Counted from the stretch's first letter, positions 38,718 through 50,136 are shown. The stretch: 64,000 nt of DNA from Sipunculus nudus (GCA_026874595.1 CM049320.1:33946214-34010213), one strand, 5' to 3'. The notes: generated by a model from the letters alone, not told the origin. Translations and numbers: made by a program.

Positions 38718-38896
38718 GTGAGCTACATGGAGATCTACTGTGAGCGTGTTCGTGACCTTCTGAACCCTAAAAACAACAAAAACCTCCGTGTGCGAGAACA
38801 TCCTCTTCTTGGACCATACGTAGAAGATTTGTCAAAACTTGCCGTGACATCATACAATGACATCAACAATCTTATTGAAGAGGGAAACAAGACCAG
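38718..38896 (+). CDS. unc-104: unc-104 exon d: central motor domain
   Basis: This exon has 59 codons plus 2 nt, with acceptor TCTGCAG and donor GTTAGG. It encodes [18 protein letters not shown], then [20 protein letters not shown], both near-identical to KIF1A and Drosophila Unc-104. The reading frame stays open about 190 nt past the donor, but that extension has no kinesin similarity and lies beyond a good splice site, so the exon is ended at the GT. Confidence 0.96.
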
Positions 38897-40924
38897 GTTA
38901 GGCCACATAAGACAGTGTTTTAATTTTTTATCAGAAGACAACACTTGTTTTACTAAATTACACTTTTTTCTTCACTCCTTATTCAGTGGTCACATTACAT
39001 GTTTTCTACTTCATTTCACTTATCAACTGCTTGACTTTACTGTTTATGGCTGCTTGGGTGTTGGCACAGGGTCAAGAATATTCTAACCAATGAGAATGTG
39101 TTGCTGATGTTCACAAAGTTTTCTCTGATCAATTCTCCTTGCCCATTAAGTTGATTGAGCAATATGAGAGCTAGTTCTTATAGATTACTTCTTGCCTTTG
39201 CTTATTCTTGACAAGATCAAATGAGTCAAAAAGAATGATTACACTGAGAAAAGGCTGTTGTATCATTCAGTTAATGACCATATGATTTATGTTCCAACCA
39301 GATTTGGAAAATCTCTGTGGAATAAAGCAAAACACAGCCACCATAATAATTTTGTCAGGGGCTTACTCAGTGCATGTTGGGAAATTCCACTGACTTAATA
39401 TTTTGGTGCAGAATCAATAACACACAGCAGACATTGGAGTAGCCATATATGGTAAGGCCAGCTTTTACGAGCAGTGGAATGGGTTAAAACATGTTGTGTG
39501 ACCATTCTGTGAAGAGTAGTTAATTTTTTCAGTCATCATGTATCACCATGAAGATTAAAAATCAGTATGCTCTTAATACTTGAGAACCAGCTCTGTAAAT
39601 GACATGTAAATCATACTTTGAAAAATTAAAATAAAAAAATGTTTGTGTTGTCAACAAACAGATAATACTGTATAAACAACCTTGTGGAGAATGGTAGCCA
39701 GACTTTTTACATGATTTACAAATCACCATTTAAAAATTCAAATAAAAAAAAAACACAGATTTTATTGCCCAGGAACTGTCTGTCAGAATCCCATTACTTT
39801 CCTTTATGGTTGCTCAGCACTGTTCATGTAATCTGTGCCCTGGGCAGTAGCTAACCATTATGTGACAAAAGAGATAAATTATCCTTTTATGAAAAAGCGA
39901 GCAGACATTTCCGAACCTCGTCATAACAAAAAGAAATTATAATTAATTGGGTGCATGTTTGCAGAGGTCTAGATTCATTGCATGAATATTTTATGATTTT
40001 TGCACCTTTTAAAGAATTTCATTTGTGGAAATTGGTTTGTACTTGATGAACGGAATGGTTGCTTGGTTACTGGAATTTTGTGCTGATGGTTTGGAAAATG
40101 AATGTTTGCTCTTGATTATTTTGCACCTGATGAAATTGTATTTCTGCCTGGATGATGATATAGTGGTGCTTTGTCAAATATCATGGTGTATTGTTATAAA
40201 TCCTTCTGGCTTCAGATTCGATCTTACAAAATCTGAATAAAAACACTTGTAGTTTTACTCATCTACATTTTATATTCTATTATTACAGTCACTGTGCTTG
40301 ATCTAAGCTTTTTGATAATAAAAAAACATTGTTCAGGCTGTGTTAGCTTTAATGTTATTGTATTTTTATCTCAAAATCATATCGTATGTCCCCAAGAAAT
40401 CATTGGTGTAAAAAAATATGATTTTGTCTTCTTAACCAGTTTTGGAGATAATGATTTTCAATTTCAAAATTCTTAATTAACTTTTTAATTTTAGTCCACT
40501 TATCTTATATAGTTATATATAAATTCAGTTCAGTCTCATTTACAGGGTCCCAAGAGTCTAGTTTTAGTTTTACTCGTTTTCAATAAATACAGTAGCACTA
40601 TGCTATTTGGGACTTGCTTAAGCTGATGTTCTGCTTGTGTCAGTGTTGTAATATAAAAGCATTGGCTAAATTTTAATAAATTACTAGCAGATTACCTAGT
40701 CTTAAAATGGAACAGGTCCATGCAACTTTGGCTGGGTTCACCCACAAAAGGTTTTGTTCTGTGGGCAGCGTTCACAGGCTCAATACACTGGCATAGTTGC
40801 TGATATGTGAATCCATGATGGACCTTGGCCTTCACAAAATTTCCCAGATTATGGCAGATTCCTCATGAATCAAATATAAACCTTATTTATTTACATGGAT
40901 TGTACAACTAGTTTCAGTAATTAA

Positions 40925-41100
40925 TACAAGGCACTCTCCATGGTGGCTTTTCATTCTGTTTGGAGTGAAGGTGGAGGAAACCAACTTTAGACAGCTCATT
41001 ACAACCCACTCTCATAACCAGGCCAATGATTGAACCCAGGTTGCCAGCAGAGAGCTCCAAGCATTTTACCCCTTGCCCTCCAGGCCCCTCAGGGTTTACA
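40925..41100 (-). mobile_element. SINE-like copy (minus strand)
   Basis: On the minus strand it reads a tRNA-like head (GGCAAGGGGTAAAATGCTTG), then a B box GGGTTCAATC, then AGAGTGGGTTGTAATGAGCT, and a tail with CCATGGAGAGTGCCTTGT. The order matches 5225-5440. Confidence 0.6.
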
Positions 41101-41306
41101 GGAAAACAATCTCCTGAAGAAACACTTGCACTTTTTTCAAAGTTTCTGTCAGTGCCTTTAGTTTGGACACACATATACTGTACATTAATTATTCATAGTA
41201 TTTGAAAAGTCACAGAGTCAGTAGGAACCCAAAGCCCCAAATTAAAAATTGTCATGTTTACTTTAGATGTGACTGTAATTGTGAAACAAGGTGGTGTCTG
41301 AGACAA

Positions 41307-41323
41307 CCCCCCCCCCCCCCCCC
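41307..41323. repeat. Poly-C run (17)
   Basis: Homopolymer of 17 C followed by GGGAAG. Confidence 0.95.
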
Positions 41324-42094
41324 GGGAAGATCTTTGCTGTGTAGGTCTGCACAACTGTCACAGTTCAACAACCCCATCCCAGGTTACCTCCAGAACAAAG
41401 CTACCCACTAATACCATTCAGTACCTTTATCATAAGGAAATAACCATAACAAGAACAGAATTCTTTCAGTTAAATTATTTTTATGTTGATCCAGATTACC
41501 TCCAAAACTTGTTCAAAATTTTTTTTGCAAAAAGTTGTTGAAAGACATACTGAGGGTAAAATGTAATACCTCTTGGTATAAAACCTGACAGGAGTATAAT
41601 TATGGTTTCAACACATTTTTTTTAACTTACTTCCCATGCCTGTATCAGTCATGCATATGAGTTTCCTTTGCTGTTTTTCGTGACTATAGATCACTTGAAT
41701 GTTTAAGTGGATATAGAAAGTATTATACATTTATAAAATATAGACCTTGTAGAGATTCAGTACATTAGTGTCAGTAAATAGATGTAGCATGTAATACTTT
41801 GAACATGTCATATCAGCAGATGAAACAGTATTTTTTATAAGGCTTTGGAGCCCTTTTCTGTGTATAGAGACATATACTCTTCTGTTGCATGTACATTCAT
41901 TGTAGGATCACAAACAACATCACATGTATTTGGAACTAAGAGAAAGGGAACTATACATGCTGGACAGACTTATCAATAATATTGCCAGATGGCTGTAGCA
42001 TTGGATATACATTTTCAAGTGCCATAATATAACAAAAAAATGTTACCTCTTTTCTGTGAATCAGGATGTGATAATTTTATGACATAGGCAAATT

Positions 42095-42128
42095 CAGCTG
42101 AGCGCCATGACCCATGGGTCCCTTGTTT
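42095..42128. repeat. Conserved 34-bp repeat end, copy 2
   Basis: CAGCTGAGCGCCATGACCCA then TGGGTCCCTTGTTT, one mismatch from 3827-3860. It ends 35 bp before exon e, so part of that exon's 3' splice region comes from or abuts a repeat. Confidence 0.6.
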
Positions 42129-42163
42129 GAACATGTTTTGGTAACTGCATCTTATATTTGAAG

Positions 42164-42275
42164 GACTGTGGCAGCCACCAACATGAACGAAACCAGTAGC
42201 CGATCTCATGCCGTGTTCACCATCGTGTTCACCCAGAACCGCTTCGACAAGGAAACAAATCTAACTGGGGAGAAG
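42164..42275 (+). CDS. unc-104: unc-104 exon e: switch I
   Basis: This exon has 1 nt completing the split arginine codon and 37 codons. The acceptor is TTTGAAG and the donor GTGAGG. It contains [18 protein letters not shown], where SSRSH is the switch I element that senses ATP gamma-phosphate and positions the hydrolytic water. It ends in TNLTGEK, leading into the strand before switch II. The 35 bp upstream of the acceptor contain the end of a dispersed repeat (42095-42128). Confidence 0.96.
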
Positions 42276-42995
42276 GTGAGGCGTTAATCTTTAGGATGAG
42301 GTTTAATTATCTTGATAAGATGTTTAATAACTCCACAAAGAAGGCCATTTGTCATGGTAAGGCTGCAGTCTTCTCAGAGACTTGTAAAATACATACTCAT
42401 AAAAAAACATTTAATTAAACTGATTATGATCCACTGTTGAGATGTGACTTGATCAGCTGTTAACTTTATGTGTAATTAGCCCCATTTACACTAGAAAGAT
42501 CACAACTGAACAATAATGGGGAAACACTCAGTGAGTGTACAACTTTGACTAATAATGTGTCTAAATTTTATCTTTGGAAATCGTCCATATTGGAGATTTA
42601 CCGGAGCACAAACAGAAAAAAATGGAAGAAAGGGATAAGAAGGAAAATTTTGAAATCAATGGTTTGCACTCACTGGTGCAAAAAATGTTTACCCAGATAT
42701 GAATATAGAAATAAACTAATCAGCCCCTGAAATTATTATGTTACAGGTAGAATTATGTTTTCGGTGATCATAACTTTCTTCTGATTTGGGGGGAACAGGG
42801 CACAATGTTGTTGGTTAAGACCTTGTCAAGGTGTCTTAGTATATTACCCTATAATTTGGCCAGATTTTGATGAACCACTTTCTTCTATGTTCAGTCAAAT
42901 GAAGTGGAGACAAAATTCCACTGGAAAAAGATGAATAAGATATAATGAAATAGGAACTCTATGTTTCATTCATATATTGAATGATATTGTTATAG
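42276..42995. other. 720-bp intron between exons e and f
   Basis: Plain AT-rich intron; no repeat or exon recognised. Confidence 0.8.
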
Positions 42996-43482
<487 letters not shown>

Positions 43483-43497
43483 AGTGCAGAAACCAAA
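43483..43497 (+). CDS. unc-104: unc-104 exon g: 15-nt microexon in the K-loop
   Basis: Five codons (Ser-Ala-Glu-Thr-Lys) lie between a pyrimidine-containing acceptor ending GGCAG and a consensus donor GTAAGT. Phase is 0 on both sides, so inclusion or skipping keeps the frame. It falls exactly in loop 12 between LAEV and [10 protein letters not shown]. Without it the junction reads LAEVASRRKKK, close to Drosophila Unc-104 (LAEVASKKK). With it the loop is 5 residues longer, nearer the longer vertebrate KIF1A/KIF1B loops. Such a short exon could occur by chance; strong splice sites, phase and position support it. Confidence 0.7.
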
Positions 43498-43946
43498 GTA
43501 AGTACCTTGCTGTAGCATGATGGTCATGTGACCCGGTCTGAAGGTCATGTGACTTCATCTGATTCTTTTTGTTAAGATCATGTGACTTCCTCTGATGGTT
43601 CAATGCACACTGCGCAGACTCGGACTCTCAAGAGTACGACACTGCTGTCTAGGGATTGTTGGAGTCAAAATCTGACTCCAATAATGCACCGCGCGGCATC
43701 AACATGTACTACACTGACAGCGGAAATACACAAGTGGCGAAAAGGAGCCAATGTAGTCCGTTAAAATGCGTTGAATTTTGTGTAAAGTAGTTCTATGTCA
43801 TGAAAAACAAATTTACTTTGCAACTCTTTTGCCTTATTTATGCTGAAATACCGTGGTTGGCATCTTATCGGCACTGCTGGACAGTACATTCCTCCATGGT
43901 ACACTTTCAGTGTCTATGGCTGCGTTTTGTGTTCGTCAGACAACAG

Positions 43947-44004
43947 TGACGTCACAAAGACGTCACAATCTTCGGTCGCGCGTCACCATAATTGACTGAC
44001 GTCA
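43947..44004. promoter_or_regulatory. Cluster of CRE-like TGACGTCA sites
   Basis: TGACGTCA at 43947-43954 and 43997-44004, with GACGTCA at 43959-43965. Two perfect 8-bp palindromes within 58 bp are notable in AT-rich intron. Whether CREB/ATF proteins bind there is unknown, and the stretch may be transposon-derived. Confidence 0.35.
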
Positions 44005-44311
44005 TATGTTTTCACTGGCTTTTTTATTATCAGTTCTCAGACAAGGAATAATTCGTAAATGCTGTAAACTGTTTTGTCATATTTTGGATTATTCGTCTCA
44101 CACAAAATCAAAACAAGGTAAGGCATTACTTTTTACGCAGGTAGTCGGCGGAATAGCTCCTGCAACCATTGGACAAGAAAGGTTTACACTGCTTTTTACG
44201 TATAAAAAAATTATCCCAGAAAAACGTTGACACAGGTATTGGGACGTACTATATAATATAGGTGCATAATATATACGGGGCTAAACTTCGGCAAGTTAAG
44301 GGACCCACAAT

Positions 44312-44460
44312 TTTAGCTCAGCTGACGTCTGACTATTAAGTAACCCGGTAACCCAGTATATATGTGCTGTAGTTATGGTTAATCATCCGTCCATCCGTTA
44401 ATTTCGTGTTAAGAGAATTTGGTACCAGGCTACACTGGTTAAGTAGTTCGGTCCTTCCCA
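44312..44460. repeat. Dispersed repeat head, related to 1374
   Basis: TTTTAGCTCAGCTGACGTCT then CATCCGTCCATCCGTTAATT, the same layout as TTTTAGCTCAGCTGACTG and the GTCCGTCCG run at 1371-1460. Confidence 0.5.
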
Positions 44461-45284
44461 CAGTGCCCAAAAAGAAGAGATTCGTTTTGAGTAGAAACGA
44501 CCTCTGGCGGAAGGGTGGGTTCAATGACCTTGCAGTCACATGGTGTTATTTGAGTCACATGACCTGACCTGTTTTTCACATAACCAAATGGTCCAGTTGC
44601 TGATGCAGAATGCTGTATAGTTGATTACTTTTGTTGTTATTTTTCCTTTGTCTTCTTGAGTTATGATTTTTTTAATGGAGTTTTCAGTTGAATTGATAAG
44701 TAAGCCAATGTTTAATGTTATGTAAGGAGATAAACTTATTTTCAAATTCACTTAACCTATTTTAATAAAAATTGAACATAAAATGTGATTTGTGAAAAAG
44801 AAATATTTGAATTAAAAAAAAAGTTATATTCAGTTTCAGATCATATAATAATATATAAGAATGAGCATTACATATCAGATTCCTGATCAACCGGGATATC
44901 TAAATGCTCTGAAAGAATGTGCACTGTTGCCAGATATGTTCATTTGAAAAATTAAATATTTAGTACATTGAGTGTAATCTCAGGTCTGTGTTTCACAGAA
45001 TCCTGACCAGTACCAGCCTCATGTGCAGTAACACATGCAGTGTTAATTCTTCATAAATTGATTTGTACTGTACAGCATAATGTGATACACTTCTAGTTGG
45101 AATAAAACACTGAAGTAACATTGAATTTACTGTAATAAAATAAAATAAATATGATAATAAAATAATATAAGGAAATGCATTCATATGTTGTAGTAATATT
45201 CATGACTGGCCTTGCTTTAAATAATATGATTAAATTATTTTCAAAACATTCCCTTCATCGACAGAATATTTCTACTTGATAATA

Positions 45285-45464
45285 CAGTAAACCCTTGCCT
45301 AACAACCACCTCAATTTAGTGAACATCTCAAAGTAACGACCACTTCTTCACGGTCCCGATTCTTTCTTTCTCTTTAAATGTAATCTGACTTAGGTGACCA
45401 CCTCCAAAATGCGACCACTTTATCGAGGTCCCCATGGGTGGTTGTAATTTTCGAGGTTTTACTG
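45285..45464. mobile_element. 180-bp MITE, TA target duplication
   Basis: It begins CAGTAAACCCTTGCCTAACA and ends CGAGGTTTTACTG, flanked by TA on both sides. It contains GGTGACCACCTCCAAAATGC and is homologous in reverse orientation to 13526-13703. Confidence 0.85.
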
Positions 45465-46906
45465 TACTTAGAATTACAGAAATGTTTGAATCTCATTAGT
45501 GAATAGCTTGGCTTCAAGTAAAGTTTTAATACTGTTTTCAGAATATTTGTATAAAGTAAAGAAAGTTAAGTCTTTGTAGTTATCTCATGGAGCATTTGTA
45601 TCTGACTCTGCATTACATCTGCAGATGAAAGTATCTTAGGTTTGAAAAATTATGATTTCTAATATATACATGTATGTAGATTTCTGCTTCTTGTTTTAAC
45701 TTCTTTTGGCTGAAAATAACAGGGGTGAAGAGGGTTCAGGCACTGTGGTTAAGCTCTTGACAAGGGACTTGCTTCTGAAATGCTTAGTAAGCAGAGAACA
45801 TACTTCAACTCTTAAATAAATAAAAAAGTATTCTTAAAAATTATTACTTGATTATAACATTAGGCTTCTGTACCCAGACAGAATTACTAGGCATGTTTGT
45901 TGTTCTAAGCACACATGGTTTTATATTTACATGCTGTAAACTTGTCAATTGTTCCTTCTGAGCACTTAAAGTATGTGTGAGGCATGCTAGTGTCATAGAG
46001 TAAGAAATGCCGGTGAATTTATGTATTGTGAAAGCTGATTTGTCAATAGAACTGCATGCTTGCTACATTTGTTAGCTGCTATTTTCTGTCTTCGTCATAG
46101 ACAGTGCCCATGAAGGTCCTGATGGAAACAAAAATACACTTTTTATGGCATTTTCTACAGAATTCCCAGCCATTTCAGAAATAAGTTAATCCGAGGGAAA
46201 TGAGTTTCCCCTTTATCCAGTCTGGAAAAAATAGGGAATTAGAGAAATGCATGAAATCAGGGAAAAGTCAGGGAGAAAGTGTCCAGTCTTTTGTTTTATC
46301 CCAGCTAGCATATCTCTGATATGGCTCTTATGATTTTTATTGTGGAAATCCCTTTTTAGCATGCTTTACTTACAGTACCGATTTATATACTATTATCAGA
46401 GGATAAAATATTAAAGAAGAATTGATAGAAAACTGCCTAAATAATCCTGAAATTTTGAAAATGGACTAGAAAACTCAGAGCTGTTATGATTCATCAGTTT
46501 ACTGATTTATTGTGGTACAAAGTTAAATATTGTATCATTATTATTTGATGTCTTCACAGTTGCTCGAATCCCTATCTTAGGGGAAAACAGGAAGAAACAG
46601 AGCATATTACACCTCTGTAGTGATATGTATATGCTATTTTCGTATGTAAGGCACTCTAATTTACTCATATGTTAGTACACTTTTTTGTCCATTTCTTGAT
46701 TAAAAGCACAACTACAAATAGGGATTTGAGCAACTGTGATGTCTTTGTATCGATATGTTGCTGATATATGACATCCAACAGAAAGCCTAACATTTAATTA
46801 ACAACCACCTGTATTAAATAAAATTTAGCAGTTGAGCACATGTAAGGCAAAGCATCATTGGCCTGAAATCAGTTGACCAGCATTTGATATGCCACTGCTG
46901 CATATC

Positions 46907-47099
46907 CAGTGGCAGATCCAGAGGGGGGGTCCAGGGAATCCGGACCTTTTTGACCTGAAAAAACTTTCTTTTTAGAGTTTCAATACAAATTTTGCAACTT
47001 GGACATCCTCCTTTTGGACCAGGGGACCTTTTTCTTAGGTTTTCTTTTAGTTGCCCTAGGTTGGACCCTCCCCTTTCCAAAATCCTGGATCTGCCCCTG
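46907..47099. mobile_element. 193-bp MITE with 5-bp ATATC duplication
   Basis: The left end CAGTGGCAGATCCAG and right end CTGGATCTGCCCCTG are inverted. The direct repeat ATATC flanks both sides (46902-46906, 47100-47104). The CAGGGGCGGATCC-type terminus is common in animal non-autonomous DNA transposons. I cannot assign the superfamily from a 5-bp duplication alone. Confidence 0.8.
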
Positions 47100-47403
47100 A
47101 TATCCAAACCAGTTAGAGGGGCATAAATCATGACTTGAAAACATGATTTATATACAATTCTAAGAGAGAAGAGCAAGGACTCTAATTTGAACTCTTATAC
47201 TTATTACATGTATTTTATTTTGTATCGTATCACGTGTGAAGAGTCGCATTACAAATCCTATCATTAGATAATGTATCGTTAGTTACAGCCCCACGTGAAA
47301 TGCTGGGAACATTATGAGAGTATGACCAAAGTATGGACTTATGAGCTTGCCTTAGGCATTGGAGAAAAAATGCAACATTTAAATTTCAGACTTGTCCTTT
47401 CTT

Positions 47404-47499
47404 GGATTGGCTGGAAAATAATAAAAAAATCTTTGGTTTAAATATATCATATGGATTGGCTGGAAAATAATAAAAAATCTTTGGTTTAAATATATCATA
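47404..47499. repeat. 49-bp tandem duplication
   Basis: GGATTGGCTGGAAAATAATA begins at 47404 and 47453. The copies differ by one A in a homopolymer and the final base. Confidence 0.95.
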
Positions 47500-47797
47500 G
47501 TTACACAATGCTCATAGTAACCTAAAGAGAAATGAATGATTTTAATTTTAAGTACAGTTAAACTTTTGTCCAGTCAGTATAGTAAACTGAAGTATGCAGC
47601 ATTACAAAGGGGAAGTGTGCTCCATTGATGCATTCAAGAATAGTAAGTCTGCAGTACATGTAAAAGATCAAGACATACCTACAATTGGTTGAGACAACAC
47701 CAGTCTTTAGATAAACATCACTGGAGTGTACCATGCATTTGTGTCTGCTTGGTGTACTATTTTAAATCTCTCTATCTTTACATTTAATCATTTCCAG

Positions 47798-47876
47798 GCC
47801 TCTAGGAGGAAGAAGAAGGAGGCCTTCATTCCATACAGAGACTCGGTCCTGACATGGCTGCTCCGTGAAAATCTAG
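47798..47876 (+). CDS. unc-104: unc-104 exon h: K-loop (loop 12) and helix 5
   Basis: This exon has 26 codons plus 1 nt, acceptor TTTCCAG and donor GTGGGT. It encodes [10 protein letters not shown] and then [16 protein letters not shown]. The RRKKK cluster is the kinesin-3 K-loop, which binds the acidic tubulin C-termini and raises microtubule on-rate. [12 protein letters not shown] is nearly invariant across the family. Confidence 0.96.
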
Positions 47877-48408
47877 GTGGGTGTGCAGAATTTACCATCA
47901 GCAGTCCTTATATTAGTTTTCATCTCATAAAATAGTGTCTTTGTTTACCCATACCTAGGTGATTTCAGGGATGTGAGGCTAAGCATATGTGATGCTGGAA
48001 ATCAGTGCTTGGCTCTATGGGGCCAAGCATACCATAACTTTGACCAAGAGGATCAAAGATTGCCCTTGTAACCGTCACTGTCCATGGTCGGCTGCCTCAA
48101 ACAAAGCAGTCGCTTGTGTAAACACGGAATCAGTTATATTTTAGGGTTTATACAGGCAGTTGCAGTGGTGAGTGTTTTCTGGAGATATATAAAATTTGAA
48201 TAAAGTACTTTTGTCAGTGTTGACCACAGTGTCCTCATGTCAGATGTCTTTCGTCCTGACTTGCATGTTCCTGCCACAAAATGGTAATTTTCAAAACCAC
48301 TTCAATAATTAAAACCAAATGATGTAATCTACCATAACATTTGCTCACCCAGACTTAAAAAAATGTTAAGATATTTCATTTTTAAAATATTATGTTTGTT
48401 TATTTCAG
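47877..48408. other. 532-bp intron between exons h and i
   Basis: Ordinary intron. No repeat or exon recognised. Confidence 0.8.
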
Positions 48409-48487
48409 GGGGTAATTCTAAAACAGCCATGGTGGCTGCACTCAGCCCAGCCGACATCAACTTTGAAGAAACACTCAGCACACTAAG
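48409..48487 (+). CDS. unc-104: unc-104 exon i: end of motor core
   Basis: This exon completes a split glycine, has 25 codons and ends with 2 nt of the next arginine. The acceptor is TTTCAG and the donor GTCAGT. It encodes [20 protein letters not shown] then TLSTL, the strand-helix pair preceding the neck linker and matching [20 protein letters not shown] of KIF1A. Confidence 0.96.
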
Positions 48488-49307
48488 GTCAGTTTGTTAA
48501 AATTATATTTTTGTATTTTAACACACCCATCTTACAGATGAGTTGCATTATGTTGTGTTATTATCCCTCCATAAACCTTCAGTGTTTAAATGATATCTTA
48601 CCAGAAAAATTTGGGGTTCTCATGAAATTCACTGTTAATATTAAAGGGACATGATCAGGAGCAATATTTTGCCTATTCTTTCACACTGTCAGTTCAGATT
48701 TGCTTTATATAAAAGTTTCAGAGCAAAACCATCTCAGCACATGGTCTCAGTTTCTCCCCTTCAGCGTTGTTATGGTTCTGCATGTGAGTACACACAGTCC
48801 ATGTGCATCTGTTGACCATAACAAGCCAGAGTTACCAAAGGTCTGATTTTGAGTATAAGCAACAGATCAAGAACAAGGAGTACTCCAAATTATTTCATAC
48901 ATGGACCTTCATGTCCTCTGATATATCTGATTACATTACAGAAACATTCTAGAGCACTCCACTCAGTTGTTAGTTATGTACCATGCTAGCCAATGGAACT
49001 CCACCAAGGAGGAATGTTTACATCACAGTCTAACACCTTTCCATTTAAAACTTTGCTTGCAAAGACATATATTTTGTTGGTATTGTTCTGTCTAGTTTAC
49101 ACAGCCTGATTTAGATATACTGTGGAAACTCTCCTTATGGGCACCTCTTTACTAAGGGCACCTATTTAAGGCCACTTATGGGCAGTCCCTTGAAAGTAGG
49201 TCCGGAAATATATTACCTCCCTACTAAGGACACCTATTGCGGGCGAAGTGTCCAGTCTCGTCAGTGTCCCTAATTTGGAGGTTCTACTGTACTATTCATT
49301 GCTTTAG
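48488..49307. other. 820-bp intron between exons i and j
   Basis: The 3' part (49120-49289) is an inverted-repeat element. The rest is ordinary. Confidence 0.75.
49120..49289. mobile_element. MITE abutting exon j acceptor
   Basis: It begins (TA)CTGTGGAAACTCTCCTTA and ends TTTGGAGGTTCTACTG(TA). It contains a series of GGGCACCT/AAGGACACCTATT units. Ends are imperfectly inverted and TA flanks both sides (49118-49119, 49290-49291). Only about 17 bp separate it from the exon, so the branch point and part of the pyrimidine tract of exon j may come from the element. Confidence 0.65.
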
Positions 49308-49447
49308 GTATGCTGACAGAGCCAAACAGATCATGTGCAAGGCTGTCATCAACGAGGATCCGAATGCTAGGCTGATTCGTGACCTCCAAGAAGAGGTCAA
49401 ACGACTGCGTGAAATCCTGGCCAGCGAAGGCATTGACGACAAAGCAG
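49308..49447 (+). CDS. unc-104: unc-104 exon j: neck linker and neck coil
   Basis: This exon has 46 codons with 1 nt at each end; the acceptor is GCTTTAG and the donor GTGGGC. It encodes [20 protein letters not shown] and [20 protein letters not shown]. The first part is the last motor helix and neck linker; the second is a heptad-like neck coil used for dimerisation and autoinhibition. Unusually, a TA-flanked inverted-repeat element ends about 17 bp before the exon, and a perfect-frame hairpin repeat starts 18 bp after it. Confidence 0.95.
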
Positions 49448-49465
49448 GTGGGCAAAGAAGTGGAT

Positions 49466-49535
49466 TACTGTAGATCCCCATATAATGGCCGCACTTGGAT
49501 TTAGATGTGCAGCCATAAAATGGGGATCTACGGTA
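49466..49535. repeat. 70-bp inverted repeat after exon j
   Basis: TACTGTAGATCCCCATATAA then TGGC (49466-49489) is inverted at 49512-49535 with three mismatches. The short size and TACTGTAG end look like a very short MITE. It begins 18 bp after the donor. Confidence 0.8.
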
Positions 49536-49903
49536 GTGTTTGTACCGGAATGGGAATTTGTGTGTTTTTGTATATAACAACTTTTGTATCAAACTATTTA
49601 GGATTAATGAATCATTATAGATTCCCATTATTTTGGGTTTTAAATTAATCATTTAATAGATCAAATTAACTTGGTGCTGTGGTGAAAATATAATGTAATT
49701 TTATTCCAGTGGAACCATGATTTTATCATTAATCTGTATGCTGTTCCAGTATTATATTACATCATCATTTATAAATAGTATGATATCAGTATCACACCTC
49801 CTAAATTTCATCTTGATATTCTTGATGTAATATTTAGAACTAGTTCCCAGTTGCCCAATAAGATGAAGCAGTTTCTGGATTGATGCAGATCAAAAAAAGG
49901 GGT

Positions 49904-49975
49904 AGGATGAAGCCTGTTGGTTAAGTCATTAGATTTCAGAGCTGAAGTTCATAGGTTTGAACCCCATCCATGCCT
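49904..49975 (+). other. tRNA-like relic (SINE head)
   Basis: AGGATGAAGCCTGTTGGTTA resembles an A box region and AGGTTTGAACCCC a B box, about 50 bp apart. A full cloverleaf is not convincing, so a SINE or tRNA pseudogene is more likely than a working tRNA. Confidence 0.4.
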
Positions 49976-50136
49976 CAGTGGCATAATTGATGAAATCTAG
50001 CTAGAACCCCAGAGTTTGGATCTGATGTTTTAATGACTCTTTATGGCTTCTGGATTCTTTTGATAGTAGGCATGATTATGAGCTTAAAATGGAATCCTGT
50101 TTGGTGATTGATATTGTACTCTGTTTTATTGTATAG

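Larger units (their letters stand above)
38897..42163. other. 3.3-kb intron between exons d and e
   Basis: It contains a minus-strand SINE-like copy (40925-41100), a poly-C run (41307-41323) and a conserved repeat end (42095-42128) next to exon e. Nothing else recognised. Confidence 0.75.
43498..47797. other. 4.3-kb intron after the microexon
   Basis: It starts with three TCATGTGAC repeats (43523-43584), then a stretch richer in CpG (43600-44010) with CRE-like sites. A dispersed-repeat head follows at 44312-44460. It also contains two MITEs (45285-45464, 46907-47099) and a 49-bp duplication. No coding exon recognised. Confidence 0.75.
49448..50136. other. 689-bp intron between exons j and k
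   Basis: It holds a hairpin repeat (49466-49535) just after the donor and a tRNA-like relic (49904-49975). Confidence 0.75.

Noticed and set aside
38897-39086. Extension of exon d beyond its donor
   Set aside because: The frame stays open but loses kinesin similarity exactly at the GT, and the next exon joins in the right phase.
46814-47176. 120-codon minus-strand frame
   Set aside because: It runs straight through the 193-bp MITE and both flanks, so it is chance.
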